Shown: piece by piece, positions 25,717 to 34,470 of the stretch
Layout of the letters: the number at the start of each line of letters is the position of its first letter
Numbering within the stretch: the first letter of the stretch is position 1
Assembly (NCBI RefSeq): GCF_004526235.1
Contig: NZ_CP038159.1
Span: 2,790,001 to 2,854,000, forward strand
Source of the DNA: Sphingobacterium sp. CZ-2
Lineage (GTDB): Bacteria > Bacteroidota > Bacteroidia > Sphingobacteriales > Sphingobacteriaceae
DNA: 64,000 nucleotides
Direction of reading: 5' to 3'
The notes under the pieces: generated by a model
The model's input: only the letters and a program-made list of their open reading frames with translations
What the model was told of the DNA's origin: nothing
The model's database searches: none
Translations under genes and position numbers: made by a program

Positions 25717-26590
25717 GCGAGATCCGAGGTTCAATAACCGGGAGCTGGCAGCCTAATGCCTTATTGAGATCTTTGGCAAATTGTTGGGATAGGAAAGTGG
25801 TTTCTTGGTCTTTTTTCTGATGGATAAAGAAATAGACTTCCTGAAGACCGAGGTCCTTCCATTCCTTAAGTCGGATGACCCATGCGTCCAATCTTGCTTT
25901 ATCAAGAATGGGATTGGTGGAAACAAATCGGATAAAAGCGGTGGGCGAGGTGAGGGGCATCTTCAATAAATCACGCCTACCTGGTGTATCCACAATGATT
26001 CCGGTTTTCTTGGTCTTTCGATATATTTCTGTGAGCTGATTAAGGATCTGGGCATCAGAAAACCATTCTTCATGCCTTACTTCCACGGCCAAGGGATAGC
26101 CTTTTGGAAACCGAGTTAGAAAGTCCTCCAAGCGATTGATGTTCTTTGGACGAAAGTTCTCCGGCATCTGCAAAAAGGCCATGCCCAGTTTCTCCTCAAA
26201 GAAAACCGTTGCATCTACAAAACTCAAAACCTTCTCGTCGGTATTGATCAATCTGGAATAATGGGAAATACTATTCGTTATCTTCGGACAGAATTTGAAG
26301 TTCTCCTGCGTTCTGTTCTTCCATTTGATGACCTGTTCTTTTGTAGGCATCCTGTAAAATGGGCCGTTGAATTCCAATGCATTGAAATAGCTGGAGTAGT
26401 AAGGCAATTCATCCTTCGTTCCTCTTGGATAGAATCCTTTTAGATCCGCCTTTGACCATTTCGGATAACCCAGATACAGCTGAAAAGACTCTTTGTTCTT
26501 GATGTTTTTTAAAAAGTCTAAGCTTTCCTGATCAATTTCCGGCAAACTAAAATCAATGGATGATGGATCATCAACTCTACCAAACTTCAT
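25700..26590 (-). CDS. DUF72 (YecE-like) family protein
   Basis: A 296-residue TIM-barrel-like protein of the DUF72 family. Recognisable parts are the YPKWSKADLKGFYPRG start, YFNALEFNGPFYRMP, the FKFCPKITNSISH segment, and the LAVEVRHEEWF and FIRFVSTN strands. The biochemical role of the family is not settled. The C-terminus ends with a duplicated IEPR, caused by a 21-bp tandem duplication, and overlaps the reductase gene on the other strand by 17 bases. It starts 39 bases after the S41 peptidase gene on the same strand. Confidence 0.88.
   Translation of the reverse strand: MKFGRVDDPSSIDFSLPEIDQESLDFLKNIKNKESFQLYLGYPKWSKADLKGFYPRGTKDELPYYSSYFNALEFNGPFYRMPTKEQVIKWKNRTQENFKFCPKITNSISHYSRLINTDEKVLSFVDATVFFEEKLGMAFLQMPENFRPKNINRLEDFLTRFPKGYPLAVEVRHEEWFSDAQILNQLTEIYRKTKKTGIIVDTPGRRDLLKMPLTSPTAFIRFVSTNPILDKARLDAWVIRLKEWKDLGLQEVYFFIHQKKDQETTFLSQQFAKDLNKALGCQLPVIEPRISLIEPR
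25704..25737. repeat. Partial 21-bp tandem duplication at a gene overlap
   Basis: CGAGGTTCAATAA occurs at 25704-25716 and 25725-25737, exactly 21 bases apart. The first copy holds the stop codon of the reductase gene; both copies lie in the last codons of the DUF72 gene and produce the IEPR...IEPR repeat at its C-terminus. Confidence 0.8.
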
Positions 26591-26629
26591 ACTAAACCCT
26601 CTCTTTAATAGCTTGCAATTTAACGGATA

Positions 26630-28804
26630 TTATCTTCCTTTGGAAATCATTTCCAAGGCTTTTTCAATAAATGGATCTTTCTGGTTCTTAACATCTTCCC
26701 AAGAATAACCTATTTCCACATCAGGTTGGACGCCTAACAGGTGGTGCTTGGTTCCATCAGAATTGACAACCTTAATACCGGAAAAGGAGACCTGTATTCC
26801 GCCCGGAAGATGTAGTAAGTTGATATTGCCATTGGCACCAGCTGTGGGTTTTCCGATGATGGGGCCAATCTTTCCAAACTTTACCCAATCCAGAATGCTT
26901 TCTGGAGAACTTTGGGTAGCTTGGGCGGCAAGAAAATAGAATTTTGCTTGCGGGTGGTTTCCTTGAGGAAATAGGTAATCTTTTCTGACCACAAACTTTT
27001 TATTCGTTGGAGAAAGAATGTGGTAGCTTAAGAAATGGTCAGAAACGAGGGTGTCTTTCACTAGTCTTCCCAATAGATTTTTTTCCTCCACATCGATGTT
27101 TGAATACCCTCGAAGATCGAATATAATATGCATCTGGGGATCATCAATATACCTCAATAGCGTATCATTCACGGGATTCTTGGAAAAGTTGAAATAGTAG
27201 GTGCTATCATTTAACAATTTATTGTCTGTGCTTTCCAGGAAGGAGGTGTACAGAAATCTATCTTGCTGTTGGTGATCCCTTATGCTTTCGATTTTTTTCT
27301 TTTTCTTGGATATGGGATCCATAAAGACCAACTTAGCCAGCGAGTTTTTTGGGCCGTACAATAAATGGAATTCTCCCGCTCTAACGATGAGATTAGCTTC
27401 TGAGCCTGATCCAAAATACTTTTGGGTTTTCCATAGTTCTGGGATGGTTTTTCCATCGATGCTCAGCAGTTGGTCGCCAATTTGGATCTTATCTTTTAGG
27501 TTGTCGTTATGGATATTCTGAATGTAATAATTTCCATCGACATGGATGATGGTAATGGGTACAGTATGGGTATACAGATCTTCCGTGATGAGATTGGTGA
27601 ATAAGATATGCGCATCCTGGTAGGTATGTAGCATTTTTCGAAGGCTAAGATCATATTCCAATAGATCTTTAGAGGCTAGTACCTCCGCAAGGGTGTTTCT
27701 TAAGAGTTCTTCGGCTTCTTTTTCAGATAAGGTATTGTAAACATAGGCGGTTTGAAAAATATTCCAAATACTGATTACATTAGCTAACCTTACATTCATG
27801 TCTTTTTGGTTCTCGGGACTGAATAAGGGGTAAGGTAATTTCTTTACATAAGGTCCATTCCAAAAATTGGAAACAGGTCTTGGGTAGGTGTGTTTTTCAT
27901 CGGCATAAACGGCCAATGGAAAACTGATCTTCAATCGATCTGATAGTTGAAGGGATACAGAATCTCCAATCTGATTCTCTTCTTCGAATATTTTTTGGTC
28001 GTTTTCAATGAGCCGCATGGTGAATTGTGGTTTAGCCATATTCATCGTATCGGTCAATTCTTTAATGCTAAAACCCTTTCCTTCAATGCTTATGCTATCT
28101 GATGAGAGGTTTAATTTTCCGATATCATCCATAATCCCCATTTCAATCTGCAAATGAGTTGCCCCTTGCGGGAGGGTGTCGCTCAGGTAAAAGACCCCAT
28201 TTTTTTCCTTTAGATGATGGCTTGCTTTCAAATCCATTTTTTGGAAGGTTTGGATCAACCTTTCTTTATCGGTAGAATAAGAGAATTTGAGTTGGAAAGG
28301 CTTGCCTTGAAGGCCATCCGGAACTCGGATGTTTACAAAATTAAAATAGTTTAGCCAAAAATCGGATAACAAGGACCTTCTGTTCAACCTAATACTTTTA
28401 AAAGCACCGTTGATATTACTATAGAGGTCCATCCCCCTTTGCTGCTTACTAACAACCCTATTTTTAATTTCTCTTGCTGGAGGTAAAGCAAGAATCGTTT
28501 TCCCATAGCTCACTTTCAAAGAAGGCTCAAGCGGAAGGAAAAACTTGATGAGAGAGTCTGCTAAGGCTTTTTCTGATGGAGCAGCACGGCTTAACCGGAC
28601 ACCCTCGACCATCACGGCATCCCATCCAGGTGAGATTAAAATGCTATCCACCATATCGGTCGGTGAAAAATGTTGAATGGCCCCTGCAACTTTGGCAAAG
28701 GCAGTTAATCGATCAATCTCCTCTTGGTGCTGTTGTGCCTGTGCAGGAAGTTGTAAGGTTATAAGGTAGGAAAAAATTATAAAGGCTAAGAATCTGTTCA
28801 TCAT
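26630..28804 (-). CDS. S41-family (C-terminal processing-like) peptidase
   Basis: A ~724-residue exported protein. A signal peptide (MMNRFLAFIIFSYLITLQLPAQAQ) starts at ATG 28802-28804; the frame stays open for 23 more residues, but these lie across an upstream hairpin. The N-terminal ~330 residues are a beta-rich accessory region. A PDZ-like domain (NDNLKDKIQIGDQLLSIDG) follows, then the S41 catalytic fold, with the probable nucleophile in ATQSSPES and the KPTAGANGNINLLHLPGG region after it. Such proteases act in the periplasm or at the outer membrane. The substrate is unknown. It follows the GH43 gene on the minus strand. Confidence 0.83.
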   Translation of the reverse strand: MMNRFLAFIIFSYLITLQLPAQAQQHQEEIDRLTAFAKVAGAIQHFSPTDMVDSILISPGWDAVMVEGVRLSRAAPSEKALADSLIKFFLPLEPSLKVSYGKTILALPPAREIKNRVVSKQQRGMDLYSNINGAFKSIRLNRRSLLSDFWLNYFNFVNIRVPDGLQGKPFQLKFSYSTDKERLIQTFQKMDLKASHHLKEKNGVFYLSDTLPQGATHLQIEMGIMDDIGKLNLSSDSISIEGKGFSIKELTDTMNMAKPQFTMRLIENDQKIFEEENQIGDSVSLQLSDRLKISFPLAVYADEKHTYPRPVSNFWNGPYVKKLPYPLFSPENQKDMNVRLANVISIWNIFQTAYVYNTLSEKEAEELLRNTLAEVLASKDLLEYDLSLRKMLHTYQDAHILFTNLITEDLYTHTVPITIIHVDGNYYIQNIHNDNLKDKIQIGDQLLSIDGKTIPELWKTQKYFGSGSEANLIVRAGEFHLLYGPKNSLAKLVFMDPISKKKKKIESIRDHQQQDRFLYTSFLESTDNKLLNDSTYYFNFSKNPVNDTLLRYIDDPQMHIIFDLRGYSNIDVEEKNLLGRLVKDTLVSDHFLSYHILSPTNKKFVVRKDYLFPQGNHPQAKFYFLAAQATQSSPESILDWVKFGKIGPIIGKPTAGANGNINLLHLPGGIQVSFSGIKVVNSDGTKHHLLGVQPDVEIGYSWEDVKNQKDPFIEKALEMISKGR

Positions 28805-28809
28805 ATGAA

Positions 28810-28880
28810 AAATCGGTTGTATAGCGTATCTATCTTCGAAAGTCTTAATTTCTTGATAGACATCAAAATACAACCGATTT
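28810..28880 (-). repeat. Inverted repeat in the S41 gene leader
   Basis: Thirteen-base arms 28810-28822 and 28868-28880 are perfectly complementary, with an inner TCTATC/GATAGA stem inside the 45-base spacer. On the minus strand the hairpin ends five bases before the S41 start codon and is followed by five T residues. It may terminate the GH43 transcript or hide the ribosome entry site of the peptidase gene. Confidence 0.65.
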
Positions 28881-28920
28881 ATTTATGTTTTTTTAACGAA
28901 AGATCCTTATTAGGGATAGC

Positions 28921-29880
28921 TTATTTCAATTTATGTTTTACCCCTGTAAACGTCATTTTTACCGGAATGATCAATCCATCCTTATCAAATTTCATTTCAT
29001 CAATACAGGTTTCTCGTTCATTCGCCGCTTTTTTGCCCAATGGACGACGATGGTAGACGATATAGTATTTATCCTTTTTCGGGATCTTAATCACCGAATG
29101 ATGTCCGGCACTGGTAGCAACCTCTGGATCAGATTCCAATATGGTTCCTATGCGTTTAAAAGGGCCAAATGGCGAGTCTGAAATTGCATAAGCCACTTTA
29201 TAATTTGGTAATCCCCAGCCACCTTCAGACCACATAAAATAATATTTACCATTTTTAATGAACATAAAAGGGCCCTCCACATAGTTTTCCGGGGTAATTT
29301 CCTTATAGATGGTTCCATCTGGGAAAGGAACAATGCTTTTGAAATCATCACTCAATTTCACCACATTGCAATGTCTCCATCCTCCATAGTACATGTAATG
29401 TTGTCCATCCTTATCCTTAAAAACAAACTGATCTATCGGTTGGGCGCCATTTACAATGTCACTAATAAGTGGTTTACCGATCAAGTCCTTGTAAGGTCCC
29501 TCGGGTTTATCGGCAACTGCTACGCCTATTCCACCTACTTCCCCTTGATGAACATCATTGGCACCAAAGAAAAAATAATATTTACCCTTATGATGGACCA
29601 CACTTGGTGCCCACATGGCTTTATGCGCCCAACTTACATTACTGTTTGTCAACACCTTTTCATGTTTCTTCCAGTTCACCAGATCCTTGGAGGAGAATGC
29701 GTCGAAAAAAATCTGTTTTTCGTAGGGAGCAGAGTAAGTAGGGAAAATCCAATATTCTTTGTTGAGGATCATCCCTTCCGGATCGGCATACCATCCAGGG
29801 ATAACAGGGTTCTGTTGAGCGAGCGCCGTAGTAGAAAATAAACAGGCGAAAAGTAACGATTTGAAATAGGTAGATTTCAT
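28921..29880 (-). CDS. Glycoside hydrolase family 43 enzyme
   Basis: A 319-residue secreted enzyme with a five-bladed propeller fold. The signal peptide ends near residue 21 (TALAQQ). The catalytic base lies in WYADPEG (D33); the acid is probably the Glu in YVEGPF, and the middle Asp is in PIDQF. GH43 enzymes remove arabinose, xylose or galactose units from plant polysaccharides. The substrate cannot be told from sequence alone. No SusC/D pair lies beside it. It is followed on the same strand by the S41 peptidase gene. Confidence 0.88.
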   Translation of the reverse strand: MKSTYFKSLLFACLFSTTALAQQNPVIPGWYADPEGMILNKEYWIFPTYSAPYEKQIFFDAFSSKDLVNWKKHEKVLTNSNVSWAHKAMWAPSVVHHKGKYYFFFGANDVHQGEVGGIGVAVADKPEGPYKDLIGKPLISDIVNGAQPIDQFVFKDKDGQHYMYYGGWRHCNVVKLSDDFKSIVPFPDGTIYKEITPENYVEGPFMFIKNGKYYFMWSEGGWGLPNYKVAYAISDSPFGPFKRIGTILESDPEVATSAGHHSVIKIPKKDKYYIVYHRRPLGKKAANERETCIDEMKFDKDGLIIPVKMTFTGVKHKLK

Positions 29881-29911
29881 AGATTAAAGGTTTTAGTTGG
29901 CTTAAATATAC

Positions 29912-29939
29912 AAAAAAAGAGCTAACCTTAGGTTAGCTC
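29912..29939 (-). terminator. Terminator of the NTF2-like gene
   Basis: Nine-base arms 29919-29927 and 29931-29939 pair perfectly around a TTA loop; a run of A just to the left gives a T-run on the minus strand. Confidence 0.85.
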
Positions 29940-30016
29940 AAAACAACTGATTTTGGATTATATATAAAGAAATTACAATTTGTATAAAGAAAATACGATT
30001 TGGATTTAAAGAATTA

Positions 30017-30454
30017 TTATTTGACAGGGTAAGTCACTACGACATTGCTGATTTTCCATCCATCCTTCGAATTACATAACGTAACGTAATCGTTTCTGGT
30101 AAAGTTTTCAAAGGTCGTGGTGATCTGCACGATGCTACAATCTTCATTCTTCTCAATGAATTTGTAATCGGATTCACATTCCATTTTTACATTTTTCAAG
30201 GATTTCAAATACTTTACCATAGCTTTTTTCTTGATGTTTTCCGAGCTGCGGCTGTTTGGCGTCGAGTAATAGAAATCGTTGGTGAACATATGGTCTACCA
30301 ATTCGATATTTCCTCTCAGGGTAGCATCGATGTAGTGGTCTACGATGGTTTCTACTTTGGCAAATTTAACTGGCCCTTCCATTTCATTTGCAAATAATGT
30401 ACTTGATAAAAAAGTCATTACCGTGGTTACGATTAAAGTGATTAGCGTTTTCAT
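30017..30454 (-). CDS. Exported NTF2-like (lumazine-binding type) protein
   Basis: A 145-residue protein with a signal peptide (residues 1-22, ending SSTLFANE) followed by a SnoaL/NTF2-like alpha+beta domain: VETIVDHYIDATLRGNIELVDHMF, then antiparallel strands ending in GWKISNVVVTYPVK. The family is often called putative lumazine-binding, but no ligand is established. It has its own promoter, a palindrome overlapping the promoter and an intrinsic terminator, so it is a single-gene unit under likely specific control. Confidence 0.82.
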   Translation of the reverse strand: MKTLITLIVTTVMTFLSSTLFANEMEGPVKFAKVETIVDHYIDATLRGNIELVDHMFTNDFYYSTPNSRSSENIKKKAMVKYLKSLKNVKMECESDYKFIEKNEDCSIVQITTTFENFTRNDYVTLCNSKDGWKISNVVVTYPVK

Positions 30455-30497
30455 ATCTTTTTATTTTTTTGTGGTTAATTGTTCTAATTATTTGATT

Positions 30498-30525
30498 CAA
30501 AGGTATATGGAAAAGCAACGCCCAA
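30498..30525 (-). promoter_or_regulatory. Promoter of the NTF2-like gene
   Basis: On the minus strand TTG (30525-30523) and TACCTTTG (30505-30498) are separated by 17 bases, matching the Bacteroidota pattern; the ATG lies 44 bases further on. Confidence 0.6.
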
Positions 30526-30542
30526 ACATAGCGTTTAGGCGT
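30518..30542. promoter_or_regulatory. Palindrome overlapping the -33 element
   Basis: ACGCCCAAAC (30518-30527) is the inverted partner of GTTTAGGCGT (30533-30542), nine of ten bases matching. It covers the -33 box of the NTF2-like gene and so is a candidate repressor or activator site. Confidence 0.5.
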
Positions 30543-30626
30543 AATCACATTAATTTTCGGTGAATCCCCGAAAAATTTCGGCGAAATTATTTTGCATTTA
30601 AGAAGAATCGGTGAAAGAATGCCTTT

Positions 30627-31511
30627 CTACCCAATTTTAAAGGAGGTCATCGTCAAAGCGCCGGCAACTGCAGCATCATTAAAGATGGTCAACTCCTCAT
30701 TTTTCTCCTGAAGAGCCAAAGCATACAGCATCGGTATATAATGTTCAGGCGTAGGAATGGCCAATTGGAACTCTTTTCCCTGTTTATGGAAATCTATTAA
30801 AGGTGCATGGTTCCCGGAATTGATATATTCCTTCATTTTTTCATTGGCTGTCTGTGCCCAATCAAAAGCATAGCCTACCGTGTTCAGGTTTTTCCAGGAA
30901 ACCAAGCCCAGGTTATGTACGATATTTCCAGAACCGATGATCAATACCCCTTTCCTTCTTAAGGCCGTCAATTCTTTGGCCAGCGCATAATGATGCGAAG
31001 CGGGTTGGGTATAATCGATGCTCATTTGAATAATCGGAACATCCGCATTAGGGTAGAGGTGTTTAACGACCGACCAGGAACCATGGTCCAAGCCCCATTT
31101 CTCATCCAGATGAACCTCTTTACTGCCGACGATCTCTTTTACGGCCTGAGCAAGTTCAGGAGAACCTGGTGCCGGGTATTGCACATCGAAGAGCGCTTGA
31201 GGAAATCCACCAAAATCATGGATGGTGGTTGGGTTTTCCATAGCTGTTACAAAGGTGCCTCTAGTTTCCCAATGGGCAGAAACAACCAATATAGCGGTTG
31301 GTTTTTCGATTTCATGACTTATCTTCCTAAATCCCTGCACAAATTCGTTTTCCTCGATGGCATTCATGGGGCTACCGTGGCCCAGGAACAACACCGGCAT
31401 CTTCGCCGTATGATTCAGCTCATCAACGAATTTATTTAAGCTATTTAACTTAACGGCCAATCCGGTAAGGGGAAGGGCGGCAGCTGCGGCAAGGAATTGT
31501 TTTCTGTTCAT
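30627..31511 (-). CDS. ygiD: 4,5-DOPA-extradiol-type dioxygenase (YgiD)
   Basis: A ~294-residue member of the class III extradiol ring-cleavage dioxygenases, which use Fe or Zn at a His site and open catechols such as DOPA. Seen: LFLGHGSPMNAI with a metal-ligand His, KWGLDHGSWSVVKHLYP, and GSGNIVHNLG near the C-terminus. Before the enzyme is an N-terminal leader MNRKQFLAAAAALPLTGLAV, which resembles a Tat-type signal with RK in place of RR, unlike the cytoplasmic E. coli protein. ATG 31511 is preferred; an ATG three codons earlier (31520) is possible. The AraC-type gene lies 99 bases upstream. Confidence 0.88.
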   Translation of the reverse strand: MNRKQFLAAAAALPLTGLAVKLNSLNKFVDELNHTAKMPVLFLGHGSPMNAIEENEFVQGFRKISHEIEKPTAILVVSAHWETRGTFVTAMENPTTIHDFGGFPQALFDVQYPAPGSPELAQAVKEIVGSKEVHLDEKWGLDHGSWSVVKHLYPNADVPIIQMSIDYTQPASHHYALAKELTALRRKGVLIIGSGNIVHNLGLVSWKNLNTVGYAFDWAQTANEKMKEYINSGNHAPLIDFHKQGKEFQLAIPTPEHYIPMLYALALQEKNEELTIFNDAAVAGALTMTSFKIG

Positions 31512-31610
31512 ATCATCCATTTTCTTTGTCCTTTCTATTCTGATAATAATACAAAGGTCGTAAGAATAGGATGGTGGGTGGTATGAATATTCGGAAAAAT
31601 GATATGATAA

Positions 31611-32441
31611 TTAAGAAATCAGTCGGCGCATTTCCTCTCGGAATTCCGATGGGGTCTGTCCGGCTTTTTTCTTGAATACGCTTGTGAAATAAGCTTTATC
31701 GGTATATCCCAACTCAAAGCCAATCTCTGCTACGGTTTTGTCCGTGCTGAGCAATAGATTTTTGGCCTCGATCAACTTTCTGGTTTCGATGATTTCGGAT
31801 ACCGATTGTTGGAGGATGTTTTGGGTGATAGTGTTCAGGTTTCGAGCGCTCATGAATAATTTCTCCGCATAATACGCTACTCCTTCAGGTCTTCTGAAAT
31901 TCTCCTCTAGAATGCTTAGGAAGTTTTTAAACGTTGTGTCCTGATTTTTATAGAGTTGCAAGCTGTCCGGCTCCTGTTTCTGCCGTTCATCTTCAATCAT
32001 AATAAACAAGCTGCTCAATAATTCCCTAACGATGGAAAGCGATGGCTTTTCCTGTCTCATTTCATCAGCGATCAATTCACAAATGCTGATCAACCTATCA
32101 AAACATCTGCCTTCCTTAAATTGGAGGTTGGCATTCTCATGGTAATTGCTGTATAGGTTAAAGGTAGTTTCGGGTATAAATTCACTCTTGAAACGCAAAA
32201 CCCAGTATAAACATTCGCCATGAAGGAGCTCGGGAGACACACGATGGATTTTTCCGCGGGTAACAAAACAAACGAAGGGAGCTTCATATTGATGCGTCTT
32301 AAAATCAATGAAATGCTCAATCTTTCCTTTTACACCTATGATTAGTTCTTCAAAATCGTGCTGGTGGGCTTCATTTAGGGAAGAATGAATTTTTTCCACT
32401 TCTTTTTCGTCAACTTGGTAGATTTTAAATAGATTTTCCAT
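31611..32441 (-). CDS. AraC-family transcriptional regulator
   Basis: A 276-residue cytoplasmic regulator: an N-terminal cupin-like sensing half (HDFEELIIGVKGKIEHFIDFKTHQYEAPFVCFV) and a C-terminal pair of helix-turn-helix motifs (KTVAEIGFELGYTDKAYFTSVFKKKAGQTPSEFR). It lies directly upstream of ygiD on the same strand and may control it. The effector is unknown. Confidence 0.88.
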   Translation of the reverse strand: MENLFKIYQVDEKEVEKIHSSLNEAHQHDFEELIIGVKGKIEHFIDFKTHQYEAPFVCFVTRGKIHRVSPELLHGECLYWVLRFKSEFIPETTFNLYSNYHENANLQFKEGRCFDRLISICELIADEMRQEKPSLSIVRELLSSLFIMIEDERQKQEPDSLQLYKNQDTTFKNFLSILEENFRRPEGVAYYAEKLFMSARNLNTITQNILQQSVSEIIETRKLIEAKNLLLSTDKTVAEIGFELGYTDKAYFTSVFKKKAGQTPSEFREEMRRLIS

Positions 32442-32718
32442 GTGATTTATCCCTTCTATCTTAAAATTGCATAAAATTTTAATAAATCAAAGCTTAAAAT
32501 CTATATTTTTTTATTTGAAGAGACCATTTTCTGTATTGGGTATATTTATCACATACCAAAAAATGGTGGTTCAAAGGTTTTTATACTCATGAAATATAAA
32601 ATTAAATGATTTTTTATTAATAAATTCCTTTTATAACAAAAATATCCTTAATAAAATTCAAATTTTATTTCATTTTTAATATTTAAAAACTATTTTTGAT
32701 GTAATTAATTTAAATTTT
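32442..32718. other. AT-rich intergenic region with amtB promoter
   Basis: This 277-base divergent region is very AT-rich. TATTTTTG at 32691-32698 fits the Bacteroidota -7 element 20 bases before the amtB ATG. No clear -33 TTG, sigma-54 site or RNA gene was seen. Confidence 0.4.
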
Positions 32719-34038
32719 ATGGTTTTATCAGGTAAAAAGTCAATTATTCCTTCTCTTTTAATGGGTTTGGTGGTTGTAATCTCCTTGTTTTTCACCAAAA
32801 CACCCAAAATAAATGATACATCAAGCTATAATTATGCAGATATTGCTTGGATGCTTACCTCTACAGCATTAGTTTTGATCATGACACCTGGTTTAGCCTA
32901 CTTTTATGGTGGAATGGTCAAAAAAAAGAATGTAATTTCTACCATGCTGCAGAGTTTTATCTGTATGGCGGTCGTTGCGGTAATTTGGGTGGTATTCGGA
33001 TTTAGTCTCGTGTTTGGAGAATCCCTCGGAGGGATCATCGGGAATCCATTTAGTTTTTTCATGTTCAATCAGGTATTGGAACATGAACCTTGGGAGGCTG
33101 CCGCAAGCATACCTTTTGCCTTATTCGCCATCTATCAATTGAAATTTGCGATTATAACCCCCGCTTTGATCACGGGAGCTTTTGCAGAACGCATCAGGTT
33201 CACTTCCTATGTGCTCTTCATTTGCCTCTTTTTCATTTTCATCTATGCACCATTGGCACATGCCACCTGGCATCCTTCCGGGATTCTCTTCAAAATGGGT
33301 GTGCTTGATTTTGCGGGCGGAACGGTGGTACACATGTCGGCTGGACTTACCGCCTTGGCATCGGCAATTTATCTAAAGCGGGGCAAAGACTATCATCAAC
33401 ATAACCCTGCGCGAATTACCTATGTGTTATTAGGAACCGGTATGCTCTGGTTTGGTTGGATAGGTTTCAATGCTGGATCTGCTTTTGGAGCGAATGCCCT
33501 AGCCGCTACTGCATTGATAACCACTTCTACCGCTTCGGGAGCAGCCGCTTTGACCTATATATTTATGGATGCAGCCAAAGGCATAAAACCTTCAGCAATG
33601 GGGGTATGCATTGGTGCGGTGGTCGGTTTAGTTGCCATTACGCCAGCAGCAGGATTTGTTACCTTCGGACATTCCCTAGTTATCGGTTCGGTAGCCGCGG
33701 CGGTCAGTAAGTTTGTGATCGAATGGCGGACAAAATCCAGAATTGATGATACCCTGGATGTTTTTCCCAGCCATGGCGTGGGAGGGATGGTCGGTATGCT
33801 ATTGACCGGTGTATTTGCTAGTAAGCACATCAATCCGGCCATACCGGATGATGGCCTTTTCTTTGGTGAGTGGAAATTATTCAACGCCCATGTGATAGGC
33901 CTACTTGGAGCGGCTGTTTTTACACTCGTTATGGCATTTTTGTTATTAAAAGTTACCGATATGATTTCACCACTAAGGGTAACTGAGGCCGAAGAAGAAG
34001 TCGGCCTGGACGTTTCTCAACACGGCGAAAAACTATAA
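32719..34038 (+). CDS. amtB: Ammonium transporter
   Basis: A 439-residue Amt/Rh-family channel in the inner membrane. A signal-like first helix precedes 11 membrane helices. Family motifs seen are the MTPGLAYFYGGMVKKKNVISTM start, FAGGTVVHMSAGLTAL with the first pore His, WFGWIGFNAGSAFG, and DVFPSHGVGGMVG with the second pore His. A PII gene (glnK), often next to amtB, is absent here. A terminator follows. Confidence 0.95.
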   Translation: MVLSGKKSIIPSLLMGLVVVISLFFTKTPKINDTSSYNYADIAWMLTSTALVLIMTPGLAYFYGGMVKKKNVISTMLQSFICMAVVAVIWVVFGFSLVFGESLGGIIGNPFSFFMFNQVLEHEPWEAAASIPFALFAIYQLKFAIITPALITGAFAERIRFTSYVLFICLFFIFIYAPLAHATWHPSGILFKMGVLDFAGGTVVHMSAGLTALASAIYLKRGKDYHQHNPARITYVLLGTGMLWFGWIGFNAGSAFGANALAATALITTSTASGAAALTYIFMDAAKGIKPSAMGVCIGAVVGLVAITPAAGFVTFGHSLVIGSVAAAVSKFVIEWRTKSRIDDTLDVFPSHGVGGMVGMLLTGVFASKHINPAIPDDGLFFGEWKLFNAHVIGLLGAAVFTLVMAFLLLKVTDMISPLRVTEAEEEVGLDVSQHGEKL

Positions 34039-34070
34039 GATTCTTTCCTATCCAATTTTCCTAAATTAGA

Positions 34071-34100
34071 CCCTAATGATCAAAATCGTTAGGGTTTTTT
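34071..34100 (+). terminator. Terminator of amtB
   Basis: Arms 34071-34080 and 34085-34094 pair over 10 bases with one wobble pair around CAAA, followed by six T residues. Confidence 0.88.
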
Positions 34101-34110
34101 CAATTAAACA

Positions 34111-34124
34111 AAACCATATGGTTT
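34111..34124. promoter_or_regulatory. Perfect 14-base palindrome
   Basis: AAACCATATGGTTT reads the same on both strands and lies 38 bases before the small lipoprotein gene; it may be a regulator binding site. Confidence 0.4.
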
Positions 34125-34162
34125 AATTAGTGTTCTAATACTAAGATCAATAGGAAAAAAAT

Positions 34163-34381
34163 ATGCATTTTAAAAAATCAACCTTAATTGGGCTATTTTC
34201 AGCCGCTGTACTGTTTGCTACTAGTTGTAATTCCAACCAGAAAACAGATGGTGAAGGTACGGATCTGACTCCTGTTGAAGGAAACGATCCAACCCGCTAT
34301 AATCTTAATGAACCCGATAAGGATTTGATAGAATTGGATTCCTCCAAAATGGATTCCACCATTATAGATTCTGCTCAGTAA
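34163..34381 (+). CDS. Small lipoprotein of unknown function
   Basis: A 72-residue protein with a lipoprotein signal (SAAVLFATSC, lipidated C22) and a short acidic, Asp/Ser/Thr-rich mature part of ~50 residues with no obvious fold. Its own terminator follows 28 bases after the stop. Function unknown. Confidence 0.7.
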   Translation: MHFKKSTLIGLFSAAVLFATSCNSNQKTDGEGTDLTPVEGNDPTRYNLNEPDKDLIELDSSKMDSTIIDSAQ

Positions 34382-34409
34382 AAATCATTCTTTTATATTT
34401 TTGTTAGTC

Positions 34410-34445
34410 AAGCCTGAAGGTGTCATGCCCATCAGGCTTTTTTAT
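34410..34445 (+). terminator. Terminator of the small lipoprotein gene
   Basis: Arms 34410-34417 and 34432-34439 pair over eight bases, followed by a T-rich stretch (34438-34443). Confidence 0.78.
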
Positions 34446-34470
34446 TTATATTTACGGAAAATTAGTAGAT

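Noticed and set aside
32442..32718. Sigma-54 promoter for amtB
   Set aside because: No GG-N10-GC pair was found; the region has only a Bacteroidota -7-like element.
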